Positions 1-6,930 of a stretch of 13,534 bases of DNA are shown in pieces. Position 1 is the stretch's first letter. Every line of letters starts with the position of its first letter. Under the pieces are notes generated by a model. The model was given only the letters and a program-made list of their open reading frames with translations. It did no database searches and was not told the origin of the DNA. The translations under genes and the position numbers were made by a program. This DNA comes from Clostridiales bacterium (lineage in GTDB: Bacteria > Bacillota > Clostridia > Christensenellales > DUVY01), in NCBI GenBank assembly GCA_031290295.1, contig JAITNT010000054.1, forward strand, positions 1 through 13,534, written 5' to 3'.

Positions 1-620
1 AACGTCACCGCATTAGTCGGGTCGTAGGCGTCCGTCAGCGTGACGAACACATTGGCGGCGTCTGAGAGACCTATCGTTTCGGGCGTTACAAACAGCTCGA
101 TAAACGGATTCGTTCCTAATTCGCGCAGATTAATGATTTTGTTGTAGCGGAAGCTGTCCTTACGCGCAATGCTTGCCACAATGCCGGGACGCGGCACGAC
201 GTAATCGCCGTACATAGCGTTGCCGTATGCGGCGGCGGATTTTGCCGCGCCCACGGAAAACAGCTTGCCTACGGATTGGAAGGAATAACTCTTAGACAGC
301 ATTTGACCGTCGCACGCCGCGCGGTAATCGACAACGTACTTGCCCGTTTCGTTGAGGGTAAGCTCGGACACGCGCAGGGTAACGCCGGACGGCGCGATTA
401 CCACGGGCGCTGCCGGGTAAGACTTGCCGCCCTCCGTAAGTATTTGCGCGGGCAGCGTCACCGTGCTTCCCACGGCGTAGCTTGCCTCAAAGCTGATCGC
501 GTTTTCCGCGGTAACGGCAGCCGCGTCGAAGCCGGCTTTTGTAAACCCTCCGACCGACGGCAAAACCAACGCCGCCATACAGCACAGCGCCAGCAGCTTG
601 ATACAGGTTTTCTTCATCAT
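1..620 (-). CDS. Secreted Ig-like surface protein, C-terminus beyond window
   Basis: This frame is open from an ATG at 620-618 to the left edge, about 206 codons without a stop, so the C-terminus lies outside the window. The start is preceded by GGAGAGG seven bases upstream. The protein opens with a typical Sec signal peptide: MMKK, then a hydrophobic run (LLALCCMAALVLP) and small residues. No lipobox cysteine is visible. After that come a beta-rich Ig/cadherin-like stretch of about 60 residues (from AVGSTVTLPAQ to GKYVVDYRA) and a second segment with FRYNKIINL and FIELFVTP. That second segment resembles carbohydrate-binding or lectin-like modules of large extracellular Firmicute proteins. 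It starts only 15 bases after the permease stop, so it is probably the last visible gene of the sugar-uptake operon and may hold or bind the polysaccharide at the cell surface. The exact binding fold and substrate are not recognisable. I am confident that it is a real exported protein and less confident about its role. Confidence 0.8.
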   Translation of the reverse strand, partial: MMKKTCIKLLALCCMAALVLPSVGGFTKAGFDAAAVTAENAISFEASYAVGSTVTLPAQILTEGGKSYPAAPVVIAPSGVTLRVSELTLNETGKYVVDYRAACDGQMLSKSYSFQSVGKLFSVGAAKSAAAYGNAMYGDYVVPRPGIVASIARKDSFRYNKIINLRELGTNPFIELFVTPETIGLSDAANVFVTLTDAYDPTNAVT

Positions 621-635
621 AACATTCCTCTCCTT

Positions 636-1538
636 TTATTCTTTGACCCCGCCCATCATGAGGTTGCCCATGAGGCGGTTGCGGAATACGACAAATAACG
701 TCAGCACGGGAACGAGTACAAGCATACACGCTGCCATGCGCATCGGCACAGTAGCCATCGCGCCCACGCTGGTAAAGCCTATCCAGTACACGCCGTACGC
801 CAGGGTGGGGTGCGACGGTAAATACAGCAGCGGAGTCTGGTAGTCGTTCCAGAACTCGATGAACTTTATCAGCATGACGGTGGCGAACACCGTGGACACG
901 AGCGGCAGTATGAGGCGGAACAGCACCTGATATTCGCCCGCGCCGTCCACGTACGCCGCCTCGGAAAGCTCCTTTGATATGCCCTTAAACGCGGCGTGGA
1001 ACACAAGGAAGTACATGCCGAGGAAATGAAATTTTTGTATCCAGTTGCCCCAAAACGTGTCGTACAGGTGCAAGGTTTTGAGCAGCGAGATTTCGGACGG
1101 AGCCGCGCCCACGATTGGCAAAATCATGCACACGATCACGACGGTGTACAGCAGCTTGCTGAACTTGTAGTCGAACTTCGCCACGACGTACGCCACCAGA
1201 CACGGCACCAGCGTGTTGATAAAAGCGCCCACGCCGGCGTACAGCAACGTATAGAGCAGCATGTCCCAAATCGTGCGGTATTTCTGCACGCCGTCGGACA
1301 CGATGGGAATCACGAACTGGTCGAACACGAGTTGAAAGTTTTTCCATTCCCATGCCCACGGCCAGCCCGCGGGCGGCCCTAGCTTATCCTGATAGAAGCC
1401 CAACCACGTTTTGAGCGCGGCGGACAAGCCCCACAGCACCAAGAGAATCATAGACGCCGCGTATACCGTAAGCAACACAAAAATAATTATAGTGGGCGCC
1501 TTGTCGGACGCCTTGCGCTTATTGATAACGCGCTCCAT
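636..1538 (-). CDS. Carbohydrate ABC transporter permease, MalG-type
   Basis: This is a 300-residue inner-membrane permease of the binding-protein-dependent transport family, the second of a pair forming a heterodimeric channel. Hydrophobic segments lie near residues 16-40, 93-120, 130-147, 171-184, 207-226 and 268-286, consistent with six membrane spans. The EAA loop that docks on the ATPase is clear: E193-A-A-Y-V-D-G199, then L211-P212. The start at 1538 is chosen because GGGAGGGAG sits just upstream and the upstream permease stops at 1550, leaving an 11-base gap. A longer open frame reaching 1946 only overlaps that gene and is not used. Lengths around 280-300 residues are normal for the family. 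Position and loop sequence support a sugar or oligosaccharide substrate, but nothing identifies which one. Confidence 0.93.
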   Translation of the reverse strand: MERVINKRKASDKAPTIIIFVLLTVYAASMILLVLWGLSAALKTWLGFYQDKLGPPAGWPWAWEWKNFQLVFDQFVIPIVSDGVQKYRTIWDMLLYTLLYAGVGAFINTLVPCLVAYVVAKFDYKFSKLLYTVVIVCMILPIVGAAPSEISLLKTLHLYDTFWGNWIQKFHFLGMYFLVFHAAFKGISKELSEAAYVDGAGEYQVLFRLILPLVSTVFATVMLIKFIEFWNDYQTPLLYLPSHPTLAYGVYWIGFTSVGAMATVPMRMAACMLVLVPVLTLFVVFRNRLMGNLMMGGVKE

Positions 1539-1549
1539 TCTCCCTCCCC

Positions 1550-2473
1550 CTATTCCGTACGCGGACCGAAACGGTTCAGCAGCTTCCGTACAATCATAGT
1601 CAGCGGCACCGCCACAAACGTCAACACCAGACCCGCCGCCGAAAGATACGGGTATCCGGACACGGTGGCGGTTTTGATGCCGCGATAGAGGAAATACCCG
1701 AAGGTATACAGCGCGTATTCCGCTTCCGTGCCGAAAAAGCTGAACAACGCCATTTGGTGGGTAAAAATACCCGCCACACCTACTACGATGAACGTCACCA
1801 GCGTGGGGTAAATCATAGGCAAAACGATGTGCCAGTATTCGCGTATATACCCGCAGCCGTCCAGCTTGGCGGCCTCGGTAACGGAATCGTTTATGCCGCT
1901 CATAGAGCCGGAAAACATGAGAACCGACGTCCCCATGCCCGTCCACATACAGAAGAACAGGATAGTGCCCTTAACGGTTTGCGGATCGGACACAAGCCCC
2001 GCGGGTCTGGCAAGCCCGAACACCTTTTCTACAAGCTCCGGGTAGGCGTTTTCCGTAAAGTACAAAAACATCAGCACGAGCGTGATAGACGACACGATGT
2101 GCGGGAAGAACAGCATTATTTTGAAGAACATAGAAAAGCGTTTCTTCTTATAGATGTAATACGAAAAGAAAGTGGCGATCACCATGGTAGACAGACTGAC
2201 GGCGTACATCAAAAGCGAATTGCGGACGGCGGCTCCTAAATATTGCTTTTCCTTAAAGTCGAGAAAAAACCGGGTGAAGTTTTCCATGCCGTAAAACAAA
2301 TACTTGCCCTGCAGCATGTCGTACCGCCGAAACGCTAAGAGAATAGAATTAAAGTTCACGCCGATATAAAAAACGCAGAATTGCAAAACGGGTAGCGCGA
2401 CGATGCTGACGTAGAATATCAGCCGTCTGCGCTTGCGCGTCATGAAACTGCGTTTTTTGACTTCATCGGACAT
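1550..2473 (-). CDS. Carbohydrate ABC transporter permease, MalF/LplB-type
   Basis: This 307-residue membrane protein is the partner permease. A basic N-terminus (KKRSFMTRKRRR) precedes the first span at about 18-38, giving an inside-positive orientation. Further spans lie near 85-107, 116-139, 168-189, 217-238 and 276-295. The EAA loop reads E200-A-A-K-L-D-G206 with L218-P219, the usual ATPase-contacting motif. The start at 2473 has only a modest AAGGG upstream. Seventy-eight bases separate it from the solute-binding protein gene, the widest gap in the operon, and I see no convincing hairpin there. No ATP-binding subunit gene is nearby, as is common for Firmicute sugar importers that share one MsmX-like ATPase. 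Confidence 0.93.
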   Translation of the reverse strand: MSDEVKKRSFMTRKRRRLIFYVSIVALPVLQFCVFYIGVNFNSILLAFRRYDMLQGKYLFYGMENFTRFFLDFKEKQYLGAAVRNSLLMYAVSLSTMVIATFFSYYIYKKKRFSMFFKIMLFFPHIVSSITLVLMFLYFTENAYPELVEKVFGLARPAGLVSDPQTVKGTILFFCMWTGMGTSVLMFSGSMSGINDSVTEAAKLDGCGYIREYWHIVLPMIYPTLVTFIVVGVAGIFTHQMALFSFFGTEAEYALYTFGYFLYRGIKTATVSGYPYLSAAGLVLTFVAVPLTMIVRKLLNRFGPRTE

Positions 2474-2551
2474 GTTCGCACCCTTACACCTATTCTTTTT
2501 ACCGTAATTGCCGCCTCGTATAATGAACGCCCGCGCCTTGGTCGATAACCG

Positions 2552-4243
2552 CTATTTGTTAATAATCACGCCGTAGCGCGTCGTCCATTCGCTCGGGGTT
2601 ATGCGCATACCTTGGAAATACGTTATCGGATCCTTGGCGTTAGCCTTGAACGCGTTGACGGGGTACTGATACTGCTGACCCGCGTAGTTACTGCCCCATA
2701 CCGACTCGTATGCGGTGAAGTCGGTTTCAAAGTTAAGTAAAAGCTCGCTTGTGGAGTGCATGGAAATAACCGTGCCTTCGTCGCGCAACTGCGACAGCTG
2801 TCTGCCAAAGTCCGTCGTGGCGGCAAGCGTATCCGCGGTAAGCTCGTACTCCAGACCCTTGCGCATACCCGTGGATTTGGTAAAGATATTCAAACCTGCG
2901 TCCGTGTAGCAGAACTTGACGAACAACTTTGCCAACTCGATCTTGGCGGCGTTGATGTTCGCGTTGATGCCGCAGAACGCGTTCACGTAGTCGTTGAGCA
3001 CCTGCGTGCCGTAGCCCTTTTGGGCAAGCTCGGCGTCGTCGTATGCCGCGGGCATAGGCATCCAGCCAAACCTGCGGTTTTTGGCTCGGTCGCCGAACGC
3101 CTCCTCGGACAGCTTGAACGCGTCCTTAGCCTCGTTCTCCCAAAACGTGCCGTCTAGGAGCATGGCGATGGGCTTGTTTTCCAGCTTCGAGAAAATGAAC
3201 TTTTGTTGCGCGTCCAGGTTGGAGAACGTCATGTTGGACGTGCTGTCCACAAGGTAGTACGCGGATTTAGACAGCATTTTATATATAAGCTCGACGGCGC
3301 GGTACTTGGCAAGCGTCTGCGGGATATTGTAACCGGTAGCCTCGCTGATTGTTACGTCCTCCGTAACCGGTTGCCCGCCGGAAAAGCCCGTAACCACCTT
3401 GGCGGTGGGATTAGACGAACCGACGCCGAAGGAGTACTGCAACCGCGCTTCCTCCGCGCCCGCATACGTATCTAACAGCGCATACTGTAAAAACAGCGAA
3501 TAAGCGGGATACTTGCCCGTCCACACAAACGGAGTCACGTTGCTGTCCACCATGTGGTCAAGAAGCTTGAAAAAATCCACTATAGTGGCGGGCATACCGT
3601 CGTCCGCGGTGTCGTACTGCCCGTCGGGACCCTTGGATTTCTTCTGCGCAGCTTGCAGAATGAAGTCGCCGTACTCGGTGTTATCGGCAAAATACAGCTT
3701 TTTGGACTCGAATAAGTCCATATCGTAGGTAACTCCGCGGAATACCTCGTAGTGCGGCAGCGCGTAGTACTTACCGCCGTGCACGGTGAGCCATGCGTTT
3801 TGGTCGGCGTTGAGCTTGCTTTGGATCGTCTTGCCGTCCTCGTTGACCGCCGTCACAATGTCCGAGATGTCCAGAAATTTGCCTTGCGACACCCAGTCGT
3901 TGTAGCGGATAAACTCGTTAAAAATCACCTCGTTGGGGCTGGCGGCTACCGATGTTATCTGACTTACGCCGTTGATTTTCTGCGCGTCGATGATAATCTG
4001 CACGCCCTTTTTGCCTTCCTGAAAGGATTGCTCCTTGTACCTTTCCTCGAAAGCGGCCTTAGTAGCGCGCAGCCAGTCCGTCCCCACGCCGCCGTTGTAG
4101 TTAAACACATACAGCTGCGTGCGCGTGGTGTCCAGCGGCTCCGCGTCGGTACCGCCGTTATTACGGGAACAACCAAAAAGCGCCGCGGAAGCGCACAGCC
4201 CCGCTAAGCAAAGGGCAAGGGCTTGGAACAGTTTTCTTTTCAT
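2552..4243 (-). CDS. Lipoprotein sugar-binding protein of ABC transporter (family 1 SBP)
   Basis: This 563-residue extracellular solute-binding protein delivers the substrate to the two permeases encoded downstream. The N-terminus has a basic MKRK, a hydrophobic core, and the lipobox L-F-G-C ending at Cys25. It should therefore be cleaved by signal peptidase II and anchored to the outer face of the membrane. Its size is at the upper end for family 1 binding proteins, as often seen for oligosaccharide importers of gut Clostridia. Aromatic-rich segments (for example W-T-G-K-Y-P-A-Y, and T-F-W-E-N-E) are typical of sugar stacking sites, but individual ligand residues cannot be assigned. Its ATG overlaps the stop of the oxidoreductase gene in an ATGA arrangement, which suggests translational coupling. 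The ligand is unknown. Confidence 0.92.
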   Translation of the reverse strand: MKRKLFQALALCLAGLCASAALFGCSRNNGGTDAEPLDTTRTQLYVFNYNGGVGTDWLRATKAAFEERYKEQSFQEGKKGVQIIIDAQKINGVSQITSVAASPNEVIFNEFIRYNDWVSQGKFLDISDIVTAVNEDGKTIQSKLNADQNAWLTVHGGKYYALPHYEVFRGVTYDMDLFESKKLYFADNTEYGDFILQAAQKKSKGPDGQYDTADDGMPATIVDFFKLLDHMVDSNVTPFVWTGKYPAYSLFLQYALLDTYAGAEEARLQYSFGVGSSNPTAKVVTGFSGGQPVTEDVTISEATGYNIPQTLAKYRAVELIYKMLSKSAYYLVDSTSNMTFSNLDAQQKFIFSKLENKPIAMLLDGTFWENEAKDAFKLSEEAFGDRAKNRRFGWMPMPAAYDDAELAQKGYGTQVLNDYVNAFCGINANINAAKIELAKLFVKFCYTDAGLNIFTKSTGMRKGLEYELTADTLAATTDFGRQLSQLRDEGTVISMHSTSELLLNFETDFTAYESVWGSNYAGQQYQYPVNAFKANAKDPITYFQGMRITPSEWTTRYGVIINK

Positions 4244-5259
4244 AACTTCACCTCTTTCCCCGTTTGCGAGGATTTATAAATTGCTAATATTGTGTCCACG
4301 GCCTTTCTGCCCTCGCGCGGGGTGACGGCGGGCGGGCGATCGCGCTCTATGCTGTCCGTCAAATCGCGTATAATGGGCAGATGCGACAGCGCGCCGATAG
4401 CGGTAGGATCGTTGCCGGGAGCGCATTCAGACTTCTCCTGCGCCAGCTTTTCCTCCGGCTCGCCCATGCGCGCCCACTGTATAATACCCGCGTCGGAAAA
4501 AACGATAGTGCCCTTTTCGCAGTGGATTTCAAAGCGCGTGTCCTGTGCGGGATAAGCGCAGGTACTGCCCTCGATAACGCCGATAGCTCCGTTTTTGTAC
4601 TTGACGGCGGCTACCGCCACGTCCTCTACCTCGATATCGTGCGTTTGCGTTCTGGCGATGCCGAATACGCTGTCCACGCCGCCCATAAACCACGATATGA
4701 GGTCTATGCCGTGGACGCCCTGATTCATCAACGCGCCGCCGCCGTCTAACTCCCACGTAGCGCGCCAATCCGCGCTCTTGTAGTACTCCGGCGAACGGTA
4801 ATATTTGAGATACGCGTCTGCAAACAGCACCTTGCCGAACTCGCCGCGCTCTAAGGCGGCTTTTACGCGCATGGGGTTTGCCTGCATACGCCGTTGGAAC
4901 ACGCACGCCATTTTAACGCCGGTTTTTTCTACCTCGGCAATCACCTTATCGAGCTTGGCTTTGGTGATTTCCATGGGCTTTTCGCACAAAATGTGTTTGC
5001 CCGCCTTAGCCGCATCTATGCACATCTTGCCGTGCATACCGGACGGCGTGCAAATGCAGACCGCATCCACGTCGGAATCGGAAAGCAATTTTTTATAGTT
5101 TTGATAAATTCTGGGATTGCCGAATTTCTGAGAAAACGCCGCCGCCTTATCCTTAATAATGTCGCATACGGCGACAAGCGCGGCATCCGACGCTTTTTCA
5201 ATGGCGCGGGCATGATACGGCGCAATAACGCCGCAACCGATAATTCCGAAACGAACCAT
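4240..5259 (-). CDS. Gfo/Idh/MocA family NAD(P)-dependent oxidoreductase
   Basis: This 339-residue cytoplasmic oxidoreductase probably acts on a sugar, inositol or sugar-acid derivative. The Rossmann nucleotide-binding motif is at residues 5-12 (G-I-I-G-C-G-V-I), with an acidic residue, D33, at the end of the second strand that favours NAD over NADP. The family signature E93-K94-P95 carries the catalytic lysine. The C-terminal substrate domain holds the second signature, G173-G-G-A-L-M-N-Q-G-V-H183-G-I-D186, where H183 and D186 are the usual active-site pair. Length is standard. The start at 5259 has AGGTGG upstream. It is the first gene of the operon, and its TGA stop overlaps the SBP start by four bases. 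The enzyme therefore likely converts the imported sugar, by redox or epimerisation-like chemistry. The exact substrate is not recognisable. Confidence 0.93.
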   Translation of the reverse strand: MVRFGIIGCGVIAPYHARAIEKASDAALVAVCDIIKDKAAAFSQKFGNPRIYQNYKKLLSDSDVDAVCICTPSGMHGKMCIDAAKAGKHILCEKPMEITKAKLDKVIAEVEKTGVKMACVFQRRMQANPMRVKAALERGEFGKVLFADAYLKYYRSPEYYKSADWRATWELDGGGALMNQGVHGIDLISWFMGGVDSVFGIARTQTHDIEVEDVAVAAVKYKNGAIGVIEGSTCAYPAQDTRFEIHCEKGTIVFSDAGIIQWARMGEPEEKLAQEKSECAPGNDPTAIGALSHLPIIRDLTDSIERDRPPAVTPREGRKAVDTILAIYKSSQTGKEVKL

Positions 5260-5314
5260 GAAACCACCTCTTTATACAGTAATAACACTCATTTTCTAGT
5301 CTCTGCGTATATAT

Positions 5315-5344
5315 AATATAACACAACAATTCTTGAGTTGTCTA
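5315..5344 (-). promoter_or_regulatory. Candidate sigma-A promoter of the sugar-uptake operon
   Basis: Read on the minus strand, TAGACA (5344-5339) is followed after 18 bases by TATATT (5320-5315); TTATAT one base earlier would give a 17-base spacing. This lies about 55 bases upstream of the oxidoreductase ATG in an AT-rich stretch, and no other gene intervenes. Both hexamers are imperfect, so this is a candidate only. Confidence 0.5.
5323..5341. promoter_or_regulatory. Inverted repeat between -35 and -10, candidate operator
   Basis: ACAAC, nine bases, GTTGT form a perfect five-base dyad located inside the spacer and touching the -35 of the candidate promoter. A repressor bound here would block the sugar operon. 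A second short palindrome, CGTAATTACG, lies at 5380-5389 farther upstream. Neither matches a consensus I can name. Confidence 0.35.
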
Positions 5345-5516
5345 TGCTATCTTGCCCAAAACCTTAAAAATATTGCACCCGTAATTACGCAAACGCGACG
5401 GATTTTCAAACGGGTAAATATGCTTAAATACCTGCGTTCGCCGCTCGGCTCTAAAGCCCGTATGTTAGGTAAGCAAGGGCGGAAAAACCGTACCGTCGGC
5501 TTGGTCCGCAGCACGC

Positions 5517-5554
5517 AAAACGGCAAGCCTTGCTAATACAAGACCTGCCGTTTT
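5517..5554. terminator. Perfect-armed hairpin, candidate bidirectional terminator
   Basis: AAAACGGCA (5517-5525) pairs perfectly with TGCCGTTTT (5546-5554). Inside it, CTTG and CAAG form a second short stem around the loop CTAATA. Each strand ends the stem in four Ts, so it could end transcripts from either side. On the minus strand it lies about 260 bases beyond the spo0A stop, ahead of the next operon. The T-run is short, so it could also be a repeat or a processing hairpin. Confidence 0.45.
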
Positions 5555-5631
5555 CATGCAGCAGAGCAATAGAGTAACTTTCAATCGCAGATAAGCAATT
5601 AATCATGCAAATAAACAAACAAGCCCTACCC

Positions 5632-5669
5632 GTCATTGCGAACGAGGCGAAGCCGATGTGTGGCAATCC
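5632..5669. repeat. GTCATTGCGA...GGCAATCC interspersed repeat module
   Basis: The segment has ATTGC (5635-5639) facing GCAAT (5663-5667), with a small internal GGC-GAA-GCC hairpin. This pattern (GTCATTGCGA, then GCGAAGC, then GCAATCC) is one I recognise as a widespread short intergenic repeat seen in many bacterial genomes. Only one copy is in the window, so the repeat status rests on recognition. Confidence 0.5.
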
Positions 5670-5718
5670 GGACCCGCTTCGCCGCTTTCACCGCCTCGAT
5701 ACAATTCACTCTATCAAT

Positions 5719-5746
5719 GTCATGTTGAGCGCAGTCGAAACATCTC
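5719..5746. repeat. GTCATGTTGAGC...GAAACATCTC interspersed repeat module
   Basis: ATGTT (5722-5726) faces AACAT (5739-5743) around a GAGCGCAGTCG core. The wording matches the second common form of the same kind of short interspersed repeat. It lies about 70 bases downstream of the spo0A stop and could form a hairpin in the spo0A transcript tail. Confidence 0.5.
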
Positions 5747-5816
5747 TTCGCCGCTTGCTGAGATAATACTTGCCCTATCCACCTTACCGCTTTGCGGCGC
5801 GATACAGCTTGCCGAC

Positions 5817-6662
5817 CTAGGCGGGGTTTTCTGCGGATATCCCTCTGCCCTTGTCGGAATAACGCGTCCTTTCTATCAGCAGCTTATCGGCGATCAAGGC
5901 GATAAACTCGCTGTTAGTGGGCTTTTCGTTATGCGAATAGACGCTGACCCCGAACAGGGCGTTGATGTTTTCAAGCTTCCCGCGGTTCCACGCGACCTCG
6001 ATTGCATGACGGATCGCGCGCTCTACCTTTGAGCCCGTCGTCCCGAAACGCTCCGCCACCAGCGGGTACAGCTTCTTTGTAATTGCGTTCACGATATCGG
6101 GCGTTTCTACCGCCAGTCGTATTCCCTCCCGCAGAAATCTATAGCCCATAATATTCGCGGGAATACCTACGGAAATGAAAATATTCGCAAGCTCCTCCTC
6201 CAAGCTCATTCCGCCCGTAAGCTTCGAGGTGTCCGCAAGGCGTACGTATTCGCGTCTTACACTTTCTTTATTTTTTACCTCCATAACGGGTAATTTAGCG
6301 TCAGTTGTCCCCGGCAGTCCGCTTTCGGGCGTTCCCGCTCCGACAAGCTTAGCCACGGAATACGACGCGCCGCGCCTAAACGCTCTGGTTACGCAGGCCT
6401 CTTGACCGAGCGCGGAAAACACCAGTATTTTTGCGGAAAACCCGTTCTGCCGCAACCGCTCTACGACCTCCGAGCCGTCGCGGCCCGGCATCATGACGTC
6501 CATTACCAACGCGTCGGGCTTGCTTCTTTCGGCAAGCGCCGCGCCCGACTGCCCGTCGTCCGCAGCAAAGCAGACCTCATATCCCCTCCCCGCAAAGTAG
6601 CCCAGCAAGTCGCGTCTTGTTTGTTCGTCATACTCAATAATACCAACCTTGAGTTTGCCCAT
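5817..6662 (-). CDS. spo0A: Sporulation master regulator Spo0A, atypical receiver
   Basis: This 281-residue response regulator controls entry into sporulation and stationary-phase genes by binding 0A boxes. The C-terminal effector domain (about 155-265) is unmistakable: I-R-H-A-I-E-V-A-W (residues 217-225), the recognition-helix region with T-T-G-S-K-V-E-R-A (208-216), and K-P-T-N-S-E-F-I-A (247-255). The N-terminal receiver keeps the phospho-acceptor D55 in D-V-M-M-P-G, S83 and K105. However, the acidic pair usually at positions 10-11 is E10-Y11, the proline after the conserved lysine is missing, and the last receiver helix is not recognisable. A linker of about 45 residues follows. The start at 6662 is set by GGAGGGGAG five bases upstream; a 30-residue upstream extension has no such site. 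It stands alone, without the spoIVB gene that usually precedes it. Confidence 0.95.
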   Translation of the reverse strand: MGKLKVGIIEYDEQTRRDLLGYFAGRGYEVCFAADDGQSGAALAERSKPDALVMDVMMPGRDGSEVVERLRQNGFSAKILVFSALGQEACVTRAFRRGASYSVAKLVGAGTPESGLPGTTDAKLPVMEVKNKESVRREYVRLADTSKLTGGMSLEEELANIFISVGIPANIMGYRFLREGIRLAVETPDIVNAITKKLYPLVAERFGTTGSKVERAIRHAIEVAWNRGKLENINALFGVSVYSHNEKPTNSEFIALIADKLLIERTRYSDKGRGISAENPA

Positions 6663-6732
6663 AGTTTCTCCCCTCCAACGGAAGATTTGCGTTCCATATT
6701 TTACCAAATATTTCTTAGGTAAGAACGACTGA

Positions 6733-6738
6733 ATTATA
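6733..6738 (-). promoter_or_regulatory. Candidate -10 of spo0A
   Basis: A perfect TATAAT on the minus strand lies about 70 bases upstream of the spo0A ATG. No good TTGACA lies 17 bases upstream of it, which is compatible with a promoter that needs an activator, such as Spo0A itself bound to the boxes farther upstream. Confidence 0.45.
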
Positions 6739-6799
6739 ACACCTTTCCGCAAAAAAGCATAGAAAAATACAGGGTTTTACAAAAATATTCCATGCGCTT

Positions 6800-6828
6800 T
6801 TCGTCGAGTTTTGTCGTTTTTTGTCGAA
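6800..6828 (+). promoter_or_regulatory. Three tandem Spo0A-box-like sites in 10-bp phase
   Basis: On the plus strand, TTCGTCGAG (6800-6808), TTTGTCGTT (6810-6818) and TTTGTCGAA (6820-6828) lie in a row. Their GTCG cores start at 6803, 6813 and 6823, exactly one helical turn apart. The third matches the known 0A-box consensus TTTGTCRAA perfectly; the others differ at two positions (first) and one position (second). They sit about 60-95 bases upstream of the TATAAT, a position suited to autoregulation of spo0A. Confidence 0.65.
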
Positions 6829-6850
6829 AAAAGAAAAATCTTGTAAAATG

Positions 6851-6911
6851 AACGCCGCCGACTAAATCTGCCGCGGTAAACGACGTTGCAACGGCAGATT
6901 TAACCGGCGTT
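6851..6911 (-). terminator. Nested stem-loop after ribokinase, candidate terminator
   Basis: An outer stem, AACGCCG (6851-6857) with CGGCGTT (6905-6911), encloses an inner perfect ten-base stem, AAATCTGCCG (6864-6873) with CGGCAGATTT (6892-6901). It starts about 20 bases beyond the ribokinase stop on the minus strand, where the stem is followed by a weak T-rich tail. On the plus strand the stem runs into TTTTT. It therefore probably insulates ribokinase from spo0A. Confidence 0.6.
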
Positions 6912-6930
6912 TTTAGGGTCTGAAAAAAAT

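Larger units (their letters stand above)
5345..5816. other. Gene-free region between sugar operon promoter and spo0A
   Basis: These roughly 470 bases hold no convincing gene. The short open frames here lack good ribosome binding sites and recognisable families. What is visible is a hairpin at 5517-5554, two interspersed-repeat-like modules around 5632-5669 and 5719-5746, and a small CCGC-AAA-GCGG hairpin near 5785-5800 on the spo0A 3' side. The region is the downstream flank of spo0A and the upstream flank of the sugar operon, both on the minus strand. Confidence 0.6.

Noticed and set aside
1539..1946. N-terminal extension of the MalG-type permease frame
   Set aside because: It lies wholly over the other permease gene and encodes arginine- and glycine-rich nonsense. 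A strong ribosome binding site marks the start at 1538.
5333..5536. 67-codon open frame on the plus strand in the gene-free region
   Set aside because: No ribosome binding site or recognisable domain, and it ends inside a hairpin arm.
5451..5666. 71-codon open frame on the minus strand
   Set aside because: Starts inside an interspersed-repeat module and reads through a hairpin; composition looks non-coding.
6663..6752. 30-residue N-terminal extension of Spo0A
   Set aside because: It covers the TATAAT and leader, and GGAGGGGAG fits the start at 6662, which also matches the normal Spo0A N-terminus.
6851..6930. Riboswitch in front of spo0A
   Set aside because: The structure is nearer the ribokinase end, lacks conserved aptamer sequences I know, and is explained as a terminator.
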